From Flavivirga aquatica (GTDB lineage Bacteria; Bacteroidota; Bacteroidia; Flavobacteriales; Flavobacteriaceae): 64,000 bases of DNA. Location: positions 62,001 to 126,000 of the forward strand of contig NZ_MDJD01000028.1 in NCBI RefSeq assembly GCF_001747085.1. The letters run 5' to 3'. The notes beneath the pieces are model-generated. The model worked only from the letters and a program-made list of their open reading frames with translations, did no database searches and was not told the DNA's origin. This document shows, piece by piece, positions 25,829-35,122 of the stretch. The position numbers and the translations under genes are program-made. Positions within the stretch are counted from its first letter, which is position 1, and each line of letters starts with the position of its first letter.

Positions 25829-26191
25829 ATGAATAAAAAAACATTAGTATTAGGAGTGTCTTTAAAATCTAATAGATATTCTAATTACGCAGTACAAAGA
25901 TTGATTGCTAATAAATTTGAGGTTGTAGCTTTTGGTTTAAAGAAGGGAAAAGTGTCTGAGGTAGAAATTGATACAAGGTTATTACCTTATGAAGCTATAC
26001 ACACTATAACTTTATATTTAAACCCTAAAAGACAAAAAGAGTATTATAATTATATTATTTCGTTAAACCCAAAGCGTGTTATTTTTAATCCTGGAACAGA
26101 AAATCCAGAACTTTATAAGAAGTTAAAAGAAAATAATATTGATTTTGAAGTTGCCTGTACTTTAGTTTTACTTTCTACGAATCAATATTAA
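25829..26191 (+). CDS. CoA-binding domain (Rossmann) protein
   Basis: 120 residues of a single Rossmann-like fold. [19 protein letters not shown] carries the nucleotide-binding turn, and [13 protein letters not shown] is typical of the CoA_binding_2 family. The function of stand-alone members is unknown. A -7 box TATATTTG lies about 30 bases upstream. Its last 24 bases overlap the end of the convergent symporter gene. Confidence 0.85.
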   Translation: MNKKTLVLGVSLKSNRYSNYAVQRLIANKFEVVAFGLKKGKVSEVEIDTRLLPYEAIHTITLYLNPKRQKEYYNYIISLNPKRVIFNPGTENPELYKKLKENNIDFEVACTLVLLSTNQY

Positions 26192-27610
26192 GCCTATAAA
26201 AGTTAAGATTCCATTTATAATTAATATTTCAAATCCTATTTGATAACCATTTAATAAGTCAATCGAATATATATTAATAAAAAATGATATTATAGGCGCT
26301 ACAATAGCTATTGCCCATACATACTTATCTTTCAATTTTACTTTGGTAAATATACCTAGGGCAAATAAACCTAATAAAGGTCCATAGGTGTACCCTGCAG
26401 CTTTGAATAATTCCCAAATAACAGATACGTTTTTAAAAATAGTATCAAATAGTATAATAACAATAACTAATAAAGCGCTAATAAAAATATGAGTACGTTT
26501 TCTAATTCTTTTTTGAGCTTCTTTTGGTTTTTTATCTAATTCTATAATATCAATACAGAAAGAAGTTGTTAGAGATGTTAAAGCAGAATCGGCACTTGAA
26601 TAAGCTGCAGCTATAAGTCCTAATAAAAAGAAGGCAGAGGTTAGTACTCCAATTTCTGGTAGCATAGCTATAGTTGGGAATAAATCATCTTTTTTAGAGG
26701 TAATACCATGTTGACTAGCATATTGAGTTAGTAGTAACCCTAAAACTAGAAATAAAATATTAACAAAAACAAGAACGATGCTAAACGAGATCATATTTTT
26801 TTGAGCTTCTTTTAGGTTTTTACAGGTTAAGTTTTTTTGCATCATATCTTGGTCTAACCCAGTCATAGTAATTGTAATAAACATACCAGCAAGGAAACTT
26901 TTAACAAAATATTGAGCATCATTAATATTATTAAAGAAAAACACTTTACTCATAGTGTTTTCTTTTACATTAGTATAAATTTCTGAAACACTATTTAAGT
27001 CTAATGCAGATGCTAAAAAAATAATTGTGATTACAACAGAAACAAGCATGAAAAGCGTCTGTAAGGTGTCTGTGAATATGATAGTTTTTATACCACCTTT
27101 AAAAGTATAAAGCCAGATCAAAGCAATAGTAATTATAACAGTGACTGCAAATGGAATGTCATACTGATTAAAGACTAATAGTTGGAGTACTTTGGCAACT
27201 AAAAATAACCGAAAGGAGGCGCCTATTATTCTTGAAATAAGGAAAGCAACAGATCCAGTTTTGTAGCTAACATTACCAAATCGATCTCTTAAATAAGTAT
27301 AAATAGAAGTTAAGTTTAGTTTGTAATATATAGGTAATAAAACATAAGCAATAACAAGATACCCGAAAAAATATCCAAATACTACCTGTAAATATCCAAA
27401 TTGTTTGGTTTCTACAGCTCCGGGTACAGAAATAAAAGTAACTCCAGAAAGGGACGCGCCTATCATCCCAAATGCAACCAAATACCATGGAGCAGATTTG
27501 TTGGCTTTAAAAAAAGCTTCGTTAGAATCTTCTTTACCAGTTAGATAAGATATTAAAATTAGAACTCCAAAATAAGCAGCTATAAGTAACATGATTTGTG
27601 TTGCCGACAT
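26168..27610 (-). CDS. Sodium:solute symporter (SSS family)
   Basis: 480 residues from the ATG at 27610 ([16 protein letters not shown]); ten further upstream codons are open but poorly leader-like. About 13 transmembrane helices of the LeuT-fold SSS family are apparent. [16 protein letters not shown] in TM1-2 and [14 protein letters not shown] in the later sodium-site helix are family hallmarks. The solute is unpredictable (sugar, amino acid or sialic acid). It lies between the CoA-binding and recR genes, a neighbourhood usual for Flavobacteriaceae. Confidence 0.9.
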   Translation of the reverse strand: MSATQIMLLIAAYFGVLILISYLTGKEDSNEAFFKANKSAPWYLVAFGMIGASLSGVTFISVPGAVETKQFGYLQVVFGYFFGYLVIAYVLLPIYYKLNLTSIYTYLRDRFGNVSYKTGSVAFLISRIIGASFRLFLVAKVLQLLVFNQYDIPFAVTVIITIALIWLYTFKGGIKTIIFTDTLQTLFMLVSVVITIIFLASALDLNSVSEIYTNVKENTMSKVFFFNNINDAQYFVKSFLAGMFITITMTGLDQDMMQKNLTCKNLKEAQKNMISFSIVLVFVNILFLVLGLLLTQYASQHGITSKKDDLFPTIAMLPEIGVLTSAFFLLGLIAAAYSSADSALTSLTTSFCIDIIELDKKPKEAQKRIRKRTHIFISALLVIVIILFDTIFKNVSVIWELFKAAGYTYGPLLGLFALGIFTKVKLKDKYVWAIAIVAPIISFFINIYSIDLLNGYQIGFEILIINGILTFIGLILIRRK

Positions 27611-27725
27611 AAAATATATTTTCAGATTTTGAAAGTACAAATTTAAATGACATATTGAATGAGTAAATAAAAAAGAGTTCGTTAAAGTTTAGTGAAATTG
27701 ATAGCTAAATATTAAATTCGCAATT

Positions 27726-28343
27726 ATGGAATTTTCTTCAAAATTACTTGAACGTGCTGTAAATGAGATGTCACAATTACCTGGTATAGGTAAGCGTACA
27801 GCTTTACGTTTAGTTTTGTTTATGTTAAGACAACCTAAGGATCAGACTATAGCATTATCTGAAGCTTTAAAAACGATGCGTAATGAAGTGAAATTTTGTA
27901 AATCATGTCATAATATAAGTGATATTGAACTTTGTGAAATATGTTCGAACCCAAATAGGAAAGAAGAAATTATATGTGTTGTTGAGGATATTAAGGACGT
28001 AATGGCTATAGAAAATACAAGTTCTTTTAAAGGGTTGTACCATGTTTTGGGAGGTAAAATTTCACCTATAGATGGTATAGGTCCGCATGACTTGAATATA
28101 GATTCATTAATAAATAAAATAAAAGAAGGAAAAGTTAAAGAACTTATTTTTGCTTTAAGTCCAACTATGGAAGGGGATACTACTAATTTTTATATATACA
28201 GACAAATTCAAGATTATAAGGTTTTTACTTCAACTATAGCTAGAGGAATATCCGTCGGTGATGAATTAGAATATGCAGATGAAATTACTTTAGGGAGAAG
28301 TATTGTAAATAGAATTCCGTTTGAAAATTCTATAAAAAATTAG
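27726..28343 (+). CDS. recR: Recombination protein RecR
   Basis: RecR acts with RecF/RecO to load RecA at gaps. The 205-residue protein has the helix-hairpin-helix ([13 protein letters not shown]), the four-Cys zinc site (CKSCHN... CEIC) and a Toprim domain ([24 protein letters not shown]). The length is standard. The next gene starts immediately after its stop, so the PRTase and HAD genes are in its operon. Confidence 0.97.
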   Translation: MEFSSKLLERAVNEMSQLPGIGKRTALRLVLFMLRQPKDQTIALSEALKTMRNEVKFCKSCHNISDIELCEICSNPNRKEEIICVVEDIKDVMAIENTSSFKGLYHVLGGKISPIDGIGPHDLNIDSLINKIKEGKVKELIFALSPTMEGDTTNFYIYRQIQDYKVFTSTIARGISVGDELEYADEITLGRSIVNRIPFENSIKN

Positions 28344-28949
28344 ATGGAAGTGATCACTTTAAATAACGAAACTTTTTTTGAAAAGTGTTCTGAATTAATG
28401 TCAAGAGTAGATTTTAAACCAGATACGATTGTTGGAATCCTTAATGGCGGTGGTTATGTTGTAAATGGAATTAAAAAAGGAAAAGAATTTGAGAGTGTTC
28501 AATTTAAGTTGATAAAACTTCAGCGAGATAATTGGTTAAAGAATGTTTTTTTAATTAAACTGGTTTTAAGTGTGCTACCATGTAAAATATCAGATAGATT
28601 AAGGATTTTTGAATCTAAAAAAGCAAAAAAAGTAATCAATAAATTAAATTTAGATCAATTATCTAATTATAATATTGATTTTCATTTAAAATCAACACCA
28701 AATCAAAGTAGTCAAAATATTTTAATTATTGATGATGCTATAGATACAGGAAGAACCATGTTTATAGTTAAAAATAATTTAAATAGATTGTTTCCAAATT
28801 CGCAAATAAAAACAGCTGTGATTTCATGGACAATTGAGAATTCAATTATTCAGCCAGATTACTATCTGTTTAAAAATACTTTAGTTAGATTTCCATGGTC
28901 TAAAGATTATAAAGGGAAAGATTTTGAAAAAAAGAGTTTTAGTAGTTGA
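28344..28949 (+). CDS. Phosphoribosyltransferase-family protein
   Basis: 201 residues with a type I PRTase core. The PRPP loop is NILIIDDAIDTGRTMF (about residues 127-142), and GILNGGGYV near residue 30 matches the PPi-binding loop position. It differs from the known hpt, apt or pyrE types, so the acceptor base or role is unknown. It starts directly at the recR stop and overlaps the following HAD gene by 26 bases, which implies tight coupling of the two. Confidence 0.75.
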   Translation: MEVITLNNETFFEKCSELMSRVDFKPDTIVGILNGGGYVVNGIKKGKEFESVQFKLIKLQRDNWLKNVFLIKLVLSVLPCKISDRLRIFESKKAKKVINKLNLDQLSNYNIDFHLKSTPNQSSQNILIIDDAIDTGRTMFIVKNNLNRLFPNSQIKTAVISWTIENSIIQPDYYLFKNTLVRFPWSKDYKGKDFEKKSFSS

Positions 28950-29535
28950 TTTAGATGGGACACTTTTTACAATAAATACGTTTCATTATTTTATAAAATA
29001 TCTTATTATTTATAGTATAAAGAACTTTAAGTTTATTCTATTGTTTAAATTATGTTTAGCTATAGCTTCTAGGTTATTTGCAACACATGCTAAAATGAAA
29101 TATTTCATTTTGAAATTATTAAAAAACAGAGTAGATATAGATTACGAAAATTTTATAACTACTATAGCTGTTAAAAAAAGATATATTCCAGAGGTATACG
29201 ACAAGAATTTTGATATTAAAATATTAGCTACCGGAGCTCCTTCATGTTATGCTAATGTTATTGCTAAAAATGAGCAGTTTAATATATGTTTAGGTACAGA
29301 TTTTCCTAATTCAACTTTTGATCCCTTATTTGAAAATATGAAAGCTGTAAAAAAAGAAAATGTTATGAATTGTTTGAAGGTTGAGAATATTAATGAAATT
29401 GATACATTAATAACCGATCATATAGATGACTTACCTCTAATTAAATTGGCTAAACGGAATATTATCGTCGAGCCCAATGAAGAGCTAATATCTATATTAA
29501 AACAAAATTCAATTTTTTTTGAAGTAATACCTTAA
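28924..29535 (+). CDS. HAD-superfamily hydrolase
   Basis: 203 residues. Motif I is VVDLDGTLF (nucleophile Asp9), motif II Thr is in ILATGAPS, and the acidic motif is TDHIDDLPLIKLA, giving a complete phosphatase/phosphotransferase active site. A hydrophobic helix pair at about 20-60 serves as the cap and could be membrane-associated. It overlaps the PRTase gene, so the two may act in succession on a phosphoribosylated compound, but this is only inference. Confidence 0.8.
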   Translation: MKKRVLVVDLDGTLFTINTFHYFIKYLIIYSIKNFKFILLFKLCLAIASRLFATHAKMKYFILKLLKNRVDIDYENFITTIAVKKRYIPEVYDKNFDIKILATGAPSCYANVIAKNEQFNICLGTDFPNSTFDPLFENMKAVKKENVMNCLKVENINEIDTLITDHIDDLPLIKLAKRNIIVEPNEELISILKQNSIFFEVIP

Positions 29536-29626
29536 ACAAGTTAACTTTGCACAACAAAACATAGAATAGTAAGTTTAAGGTTTGTGTTAATAAGAATAAT
29601 TAAAAATAATAGTTCTTTTTTTATTA

Positions 29627-29638
29627 ATTTCGCGAAAT
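29627..29638. promoter_or_regulatory. Palindrome ATTTCGCGAAAT upstream of the E2 gene
   Basis: A perfect 12-base palindrome 31 bases before the E2 ATG. It overlaps a -7-like TAATTTCG, so it may be part of the promoter rather than an operator. Confidence 0.3.
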
Positions 29639-29669
29639 AAAATTAAAAAATAAGCATTACATTATCGAT

Positions 29670-30983
29670 ATGGCAAAATTTGAGCTAAAATTACCAAAAA
29701 TGGGAGAAAGTGTTGCAGAAGCTACAATAACATCTTGGTTAAAAGAAGTAGGAGATACTATAGAGTTAGATGAACCTGTTTTGGAAATAGCTACGGATAA
29801 AGTAGACAGTGAAGTGCCTAGTGAGGTTGAGGGAATTTTGGTAGAACGTTTTTTTAATATTGATGATGTTGTTCAGGTCGGTCAAGTCTTAGCAACTATA
29901 GAAATTGAAGGCAGTGATGATAATTCGAATATAGAAACTTTGGTAGAAGAGGTTGTTGAACAAGAAAAAGTTATTGAACAAATAGCCCAAACAATAACAG
30001 TTGCTAAAGATATAGTTACACCATTAGTTTCTAATGAGACTCGATTTTATTCTCCATTAGTTAAAAATATAGCAAAAAAAGAAAGAATAAATCAAGAGGA
30101 ATTAGATGCTATTGTAGGAACGGGAAAAGAAGGACGTGTTACTAAAAATGATATTTTAAGTTATATTCAAGATAAAGGAGGGGAACAAGAGCAAGTTGTA
30201 GCTGAAAAAGAAATTATTAATACTCAAGTTAAATCTCTTGAAATGCCAACGTCAGTTCCAGTTGTAACCAGTGGAGAAGATGAAATTATAGAAATGACCA
30301 GAATGGGCAAGCTTATAGCGCATCATATGGTTGAGTCTATTCAGACTTCTGCTCATGTACAAAGTTTTATTGAAGCAGATGTTACAAATATTTGGAATTG
30401 GAGAAAGAAGGTAAAAGAAGCTTTTGTAAAACGGGAAGGCGAAAATTTGACTTTCACACCAATTTTTATGGAAGCTATAGCTAAAGCATTACGCGATTAT
30501 CCAATGATGAATATTTCTCTTGAAGGTAATACTATTATAAAAAAGAAAAATATTAATTTGGGTATGGCAGCAGCTTTACCAGATGGAAATTTAATTGTGC
30601 CAGTAATAAAAAATGCAGATCAATTAAATTTAGTAGGCATGACGAAGCAAGTAAATGATTTGGCTAATCGTGCTCGAACAAATAAGCTTAAACCAGATGA
30701 TATTCAAGGTGGTACTTATACGGTTACTAATGTGGGGACTTTTGGTAGCATCATGGGAACTCCAATAATCAATCAACCTCAAGTTGGAATATTAGCTCTT
30801 GGAGCTATTCGAAAAGTGCCAGCAGTTATAGAAACTAGCGAAGGTGACTTTATAGGAATTCGTTATAAAATGTTTTTATCTCACTCGTATGATCATAGAG
30901 TTGTAAATGGAGCTTTAGGAGGGCAATTCGTTAAGGCTGTAAAAGATTATTTAGAAGCTTGGGATATCAATAGAGAAATTTAG
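29670..30983 (+). CDS. 2-oxoacid dehydrogenase complex E2 (dihydrolipoyl acyltransferase)
   Basis: 437 residues in the usual order: lipoyl domain (Lys44 in ATDKVDSEVP), linker, E3-binding domain (YSPLVKNIAKKE... GKEGRVTKNDIL, about 124-170), and a catalytic domain ending SYDHRVVNGALGG with the catalytic His near 411. It transfers acyl groups to CoA in a complex such as the branched-chain or pyruvate dehydrogenase; the sequence looks closest to branched-chain/BKD-type E2 of Bacteroidota, but E1 and E3 are not in the window. It is monocistronic. Confidence 0.92.
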   Translation: MAKFELKLPKMGESVAEATITSWLKEVGDTIELDEPVLEIATDKVDSEVPSEVEGILVERFFNIDDVVQVGQVLATIEIEGSDDNSNIETLVEEVVEQEKVIEQIAQTITVAKDIVTPLVSNETRFYSPLVKNIAKKERINQEELDAIVGTGKEGRVTKNDILSYIQDKGGEQEQVVAEKEIINTQVKSLEMPTSVPVVTSGEDEIIEMTRMGKLIAHHMVESIQTSAHVQSFIEADVTNIWNWRKKVKEAFVKREGENLTFTPIFMEAIAKALRDYPMMNISLEGNTIIKKKNINLGMAAALPDGNLIVPVIKNADQLNLVGMTKQVNDLANRARTNKLKPDDIQGGTYTVTNVGTFGSIMGTPIINQPQVGILALGAIRKVPAVIETSEGDFIGIRYKMFLSHSYDHRVVNGALGGQFVKAVKDYLEAWDINREI

Positions 30984-31149
30984 AATTCTTTTTAGTTCTT
31001 TTTGAGGTGAATTAAATACTTTTTTAATAAAGTTAAAGTTATGCAATGACAGTAATTAAGAAAGTCTAATTTTAGATTTAATGTTAAAAAAGTATCGAGT
31101 ATTAAAAGTAATATAATAGAATTTTTTTGTATAAAACACACTAGAATAT

Positions 31150-31926
31150 ATGCAGTTAAACCTCTCCAAACCTATTTGTTTTTTCGATTTAGAAACAACA
31201 GGAGTTAATATATCAAAAGACCGTATTGTAGAAATATCTATTCTTAAGGTATTTCCTAATGGAAAAGAAGAAAGTAAAACATGGTTGGTTAATCCAGAAA
31301 TGACTATACCTGATGAAGTTATAGCAATTCATGGAGTAACAAATGAAAAAGTAGCAAATGAACCTACTTTTAAAGAGCTCTCAAAAGAGATTTTTAATAT
31401 GATAAAAGATTCAGATTTAGGAGGGTTTAATTCTAATAGATTTGATATTCCATTGTTAGCAGAAGAAATGTTGAGAGCTGAAGTAGATTTTGATATGAAA
31501 AACAGGTTAGCTATAGATGTTCAAACCATTTTTCATAAAATGGAGCAACGTACATTAACTGCAGCTTATAAATTTTATTGCGATAAAAACTTAGAAGGCG
31601 CGCATAGTGCAGAAGCAGACACTAATGCAACTTATCAGGTTTTAAAAGCTCAAATTTCTAAGTACGAAGCCATAGAAAATGATACTAAGTTTTTAGCAGA
31701 ATTTAGTTCTCACAAAAAGTTTGCAGATTTTGCAGGTTTCATAGCTTATAATAAAGAAGGAAAAGAATGTTTTTCTTTCGGAAAGCATAAAGGTAAATTA
31801 GTTGTAGATGTTTTAGAAAAAGAACCAGGATATTTTGGTTGGTTACTTAATGCCGATTTTCCATTGTACACTAAAAAAGTACTAACGGCTATCAAACTAA
31901 GAAATTTTAATAATAAGCTAAGTTAA
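31150..31926 (+). CDS. DnaQ-like 3'-5' exonuclease
   Basis: 258 residues. The DEDDh exonuclease domain (to about 180) has FFDLETTG (Asp13, Glu15), GFNSNRFDIPLL and the HSAEADTNAT motif with catalytic His and Asp. The C-terminal region (FSFGKHKGKLVVDVLEKEPGYFGWLL) is the small domain found in exonuclease X-type and epsilon-related proteins in this lineage. It could act in proofreading or repair. It begins a same-strand run of genes through cinA. Confidence 0.9.
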   Translation: MQLNLSKPICFFDLETTGVNISKDRIVEISILKVFPNGKEESKTWLVNPEMTIPDEVIAIHGVTNEKVANEPTFKELSKEIFNMIKDSDLGGFNSNRFDIPLLAEEMLRAEVDFDMKNRLAIDVQTIFHKMEQRTLTAAYKFYCDKNLEGAHSAEADTNATYQVLKAQISKYEAIENDTKFLAEFSSHKKFADFAGFIAYNKEGKECFSFGKHKGKLVVDVLEKEPGYFGWLLNADFPLYTKKVLTAIKLRNFNNKLS

Positions 31927-31961
31927 TTCAAAACTACTTATTTAACTGTAAAAAGCAATCC

Positions 31962-32573
31962 ATGAAACTCATCTGTATAGGTCGTAATTATACTGAGCAT
32001 ATCAAAGAGTTGGAAAATGAAAAACCACAAGATCCCGTAGTTTTTTTAAAACCAGATACAGCGATTCTTCTTAAAAAACAACCCTTTTTTATACCTGATT
32101 TTTCTGATAATGTGCAATATGAAGTGGAGATATTAGTTAAAATAAATAAAGTAGGTAAATACATTGATAAGAAATTTGCACATAAATATTATAATGAAAT
32201 AGGGGTAGGTATTGATTTTACGGCACGAGATTTACAAAGTCAATTAAAGAGCAAGGGGTTGCCTTGGGAGAGATCGAAATCTTTTGATGGATCAGCAGTA
32301 ATAGGTAATTGGCTATCAATTACAGATATTGAAGATGTTAATAATATTAACTTTTCATTACAAAAAAATGATGATATTGTTCAGCAAGGAAATACTAGAT
32401 CGATGCTTTGGAAAATTGATGAATTGATAGAATATGTGTCAAAATATTTTACTTTAAAGATTGGAGACATTATATTTACTGGTACGCCAGCAGGAGTTGG
32501 TAAAGTAATACCAAATGATAAACTAAAAGGATTTATAGAAAACAAAGAAATGTTCTCTATAAAAGTAAAATAA
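31962..32573 (+). CDS. Fumarylacetoacetate hydrolase family protein
   Basis: 203 residues of the single-domain FAH fold (FAHD1/YcgM-like). CIGRNYTEHIKEL, the metal-binding Glu pair in YEVEILV, GIDFTARDLQ and the C-terminal GDIIFTGTPAGVG are diagnostic. Such enzymes act as acylpyruvate hydrolases or oxaloacetate decarboxylases; which one applies here is unknown. It is followed after 4 bases by the Hpt protein gene. Confidence 0.92.
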   Translation: MKLICIGRNYTEHIKELENEKPQDPVVFLKPDTAILLKKQPFFIPDFSDNVQYEVEILVKINKVGKYIDKKFAHKYYNEIGVGIDFTARDLQSQLKSKGLPWERSKSFDGSAVIGNWLSITDIEDVNNINFSLQKNDDIVQQGNTRSMLWKIDELIEYVSKYFTLKIGDIIFTGTPAGVGKVIPNDKLKGFIENKEMFSIKVK

Positions 32574-32577
32574 AATA

Positions 32578-32919
32578 ATGGAACAACATTACAAATTGCA
32601 TAGAGTTAGAGAGTTAGCTGATAATGATGATAGTTTTATAGAAACATTAGCGGAAGCTTTTTTAGAAGAAGTACCTGAGGATACTGAACGATTAAAAAAT
32701 GCTGTGGCTAATAAAGATTATCATGAGGCTTATCAAGCAGCTCATAAAATGAAACCTACAGTTGATTTATTTGAACTAGGAGTACTCGATACTCTTATAG
32801 AGGTTCAAGATTGGGGTAAGTTTGAGAAAAAAGACTTGGACGTAACTTCTCAATTAGATATTGTTATTTCTGCTATAGATAAAGCTGTAGCTGAAATAAG
32901 ATCAGATTTTAATTTATAA
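32578..32919 (+). CDS. Stand-alone Hpt (histidine phosphotransfer) protein
   Basis: A 113-residue helical protein with the phospho-His in AYQAAHKMKPTVDLFEL (His about 60), the Hpt signature. It has no catalytic kinase part, so it would shuttle phosphoryl groups between a hybrid kinase and a response regulator. No kinase gene is adjacent; the nearest in the window is at 1428, which has its own Hpt-like end. Its stop overlaps the cinA start (TAATG), giving translational coupling to an unrelated housekeeping gene. Confidence 0.85.
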   Translation: MEQHYKLHRVRELADNDDSFIETLAEAFLEEVPEDTERLKNAVANKDYHEAYQAAHKMKPTVDLFELGVLDTLIEVQDWGKFEKKDLDVTSQLDIVISAIDKAVAEIRSDFNL

Positions 32920-34169
32920 TGTTAGCAGAAATAATTACTATTGGAGATGAGCTCCTTATAGGCCAAGTTACAGATACTAATTCAGTATTTATAGCTAAAC
33001 AACTTAATAAAATAGGTGTTTCTGTATATCAAATTACTTCTGTACAAGATGATAAAGCACACATACTTCAGGCTTTAAAAAATGCAGAAGATGCAGTAGA
33101 TATTGTTATTCTTACTGGTGGACTAGGGCCAACAAAAGATGATATTACAAAAAAAACAATCGCAGAATACTTTAATGACACACTTGTTAAGGATGATTCA
33201 GTATTAGAGAATATTGAATCGATTTGGAAACAACATATTAAAACAGAGCTTTTACAAGTAAATAAAGATCAAGCATTAGTGCCTTCAAAAGCAAAGGTAT
33301 TAATGAATAAGTTAGGTACAGCTCCAGGTATGTGGGTTGAAAAAGGAAATAAAGTTTTTATTTCACTTCCAGGAGTACCATATGAGATGAATGCATTAAT
33401 AGAAAATGAAGTCATCCCTAAAATAAAAAACAAATATAATTGCCCATTCATTTTACATAAAACATTGTTAGTATATGGTTTAGGTGAGAGTGCTTTAGCT
33501 GCTAGAATAGAACAATGGGAAGATGCATTGCCTAAGCATATTAAATTAGCATATTTACCTAATTTAGGACAAATGAGACTACGTTTGTCAGCAAAGGGAG
33601 AAGATGAAGCTCAAATAATAAAGGATGTTGATCAAGAGGTTAATAAGGTTTTACCTTTAATAAAAAAAGAATTTTTTGGTTTTGAAGATGAAGAAGGCTC
33701 TGTTGAAGTTACTATAGCAAGACAACTTACTAAATTAGGTAAAACACTTGCTATAGCAGAAAGTTGCACTGGTGGCACTATAGCAGAACGTTTTACTGTA
33801 AATTCAGGAGCATCTACATACTTTAATGGAGGTGTAGTTACTTATGCTACAGAATCCAAAATAAATGTTTTAGGTGTTTCAAAAACAGATATAGAGATGC
33901 ATTCTGTAGTTAGTTCTAAAGTAGCAGAATCTATGGCAAAAAATACGATGCAATTATTTAAATCAGATTTTGCAGTTTCAACTACAGGAAATGCTGGACC
34001 TACAAAAGGGGATTCAGATGCAGAGATAGGAGATGTATTTATTGGAATAGCCACAAAAAATAATGTTTATTCAGAGAAATTTAATTTTGGAAATAGTCGT
34101 GTAAAAGTTGTAAATAAAGCAGTTAATAAGGCTTTAGAAATGCTCTTAAAAGAAATTTTTAAAAATTGA
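32919..34169 (+). CDS. cinA: CinA family nicotinamide-nucleotide amidohydrolase
   Basis: 416 residues in two parts. The N-terminal MoCF-like domain has ITIGDELLIGQVTDTNS and LTGGLGPTKDD. The C-terminal PncC domain (about 258-416) has the active-site AESCTGGTIAERFT and STTGNAGPTKGD. It recycles nicotinamide mononucleotide, and in some bacteria it also has ADP-ribose pyrophosphatase activity. It is full length and overlaps the Hpt gene by one base. Confidence 0.95.
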   Translation: MLAEIITIGDELLIGQVTDTNSVFIAKQLNKIGVSVYQITSVQDDKAHILQALKNAEDAVDIVILTGGLGPTKDDITKKTIAEYFNDTLVKDDSVLENIESIWKQHIKTELLQVNKDQALVPSKAKVLMNKLGTAPGMWVEKGNKVFISLPGVPYEMNALIENEVIPKIKNKYNCPFILHKTLLVYGLGESALAARIEQWEDALPKHIKLAYLPNLGQMRLRLSAKGEDEAQIIKDVDQEVNKVLPLIKKEFFGFEDEEGSVEVTIARQLTKLGKTLAIAESCTGGTIAERFTVNSGASTYFNGGVVTYATESKINVLGVSKTDIEMHSVVSSKVAESMAKNTMQLFKSDFAVSTTGNAGPTKGDSDAEIGDVFIGIATKNNVYSEKFNFGNSRVKVVNKAVNKALEMLLKEIFKN

Positions 34170-34180
34170 CAAAAATAAGG

Positions 34181-34210
34181 TTGACTTAATTGAAAGAATT
34201 TGTATATTTG
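34181..34210 (+). promoter_or_regulatory. Promoter of rpmB-rpmG-DUF4295
   Basis: -33 TTG (34181-34183), 19 bases, then -7 TATATTTG (34203-34210): an exact fit to the Bacteroidota vegetative consensus, 40 bases before the rpmB ATG. Confidence 0.8.
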
Positions 34211-34249
34211 CACCTCGTTTTTAAACATTAAAAATTTAAAGTTAAAATA

Positions 34250-34486
34250 ATGTCAAGAGTTTGTGAACTAACAGGAAAGAAGGCAATGGTTGGAAACAAC
34301 GTGTCTCATGCATTAAATAGAACTAAACGCAAATTTAATGCGAATTTAGTAAAGAAACGTTTTTACATTCCAGAAGAAGATAGCTGGATAACTTTAAAGG
34401 TTTCAACATCTGCTTTAAAAACTATTAACAAAATAGGTATTTCTGCAGCAATTAAAGATGCAAAATCTAAAGGATTTTTAAAATAA
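34250..34486 (+). CDS. rpmB: 50S ribosomal protein L28
   Basis: A 78-residue basic protein of the large subunit. MSRVCELTGKKAMVGNNVSHA is the family's standard opening, and VSTSALKTINKIGI is the conserved C-terminal block. It is the first gene of a three-gene operon with L33 and DUF4295, the usual arrangement in Bacteroidota. Confidence 0.97.
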   Translation: MSRVCELTGKKAMVGNNVSHALNRTKRKFNANLVKKRFYIPEEDSWITLKVSTSALKTINKIGISAAIKDAKSKGFLK

Positions 34487-34510
34487 TAGCTGTATTTAAA
34501 AGTAAAAGAA

Positions 34511-34693
34511 ATGGCAAAGAAAGGTAATAGAATACAAGTAATATTAGAATGTACAGAACATAAAGAATCTGGTAAATCAGGTACTTCAAGATACATTACT
34601 ACTAAGAATAAAAAGAATACGCCAGATAGAATGGAAATAAAGAAATTTAATCCAATTTTAAAGCGTATGACAGTTCACAAAGAAATTAAATAA
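34511..34693 (+). CDS. rpmG: 50S ribosomal protein L33
   Basis: A 60-residue protein starting [18 protein letters not shown] with [15 protein letters not shown] and [13 protein letters not shown], all L33 signatures. The zinc-binding CxxC pairs of the other L33 type are absent, so it is the C-minus form. It lies 24 bases after rpmB. Confidence 0.96.
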   Translation: MAKKGNRIQVILECTEHKESGKSGTSRYITTKNKKNTPDRMEIKKFNPILKRMTVHKEIK

Positions 34694-34740
34694 TTTAGGC
34701 ATTTTTTGCATATAAAAAAAGTCAATTAAAGTACAAAGTC

Positions 34741-34893
34741 ATGGCAAAGAAATCAGTAGCATCGTTACAAACAGGATCTAAAAGATTAGCAAAAGCTATA
34801 AAAATGGTCAAGTCTCCAAAAACTGGAGCTTATATGTTTGTTGAGTCAATCATGAATCCAGAAGAAGTTAAAGACTTTTTTAGTAAAAACTAA
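34741..34893 (+). CDS. DUF4295 family small basic protein
   Basis: A 50-codon gene. MAKKSVASLQTGSKRLAKAI leads into KMVKSPKTGAYMFVESIMNP and ends FFSKN. It is basic, ribosomal-protein-like in composition, and consistently the third gene after rpmB-rpmG in Bacteroidota, so a ribosome-associated role is likely but unproven. It ends just before a strong terminator. Confidence 0.9.
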   Translation: MAKKSVASLQTGSKRLAKAIKMVKSPKTGAYMFVESIMNPEEVKDFFSKN

Positions 34894-34914
34894 AAGAGTA
34901 TATATCAATATATT

Positions 34915-34948
34915 AAAAGCTGCTTTCATTACGAAAGCAGCTTTTTTA
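34915..34948 (+). terminator. Rho-independent terminator of the rpmB operon
   Basis: AAAAGCTGCTTTC / GAAAGCAGCTTTT hairpin with a short ATTAC loop and a T run. Confidence 0.9.
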
Positions 34949-35122
34949 TATTTATATTTGAATAGTTTTCTGCCATTATAGCAGAAAGAAAAGAGTGGTA
35001 AGGAAATTGACAGTAATAAATTAGTAGTTACTATATGAGGTAGTTCTTTGTTACACCCTTTTAATTGTAATACTTTTTATTAAGTTAGATATAAATAACG
35101 CACCAACAAATAACTTTAAAAA

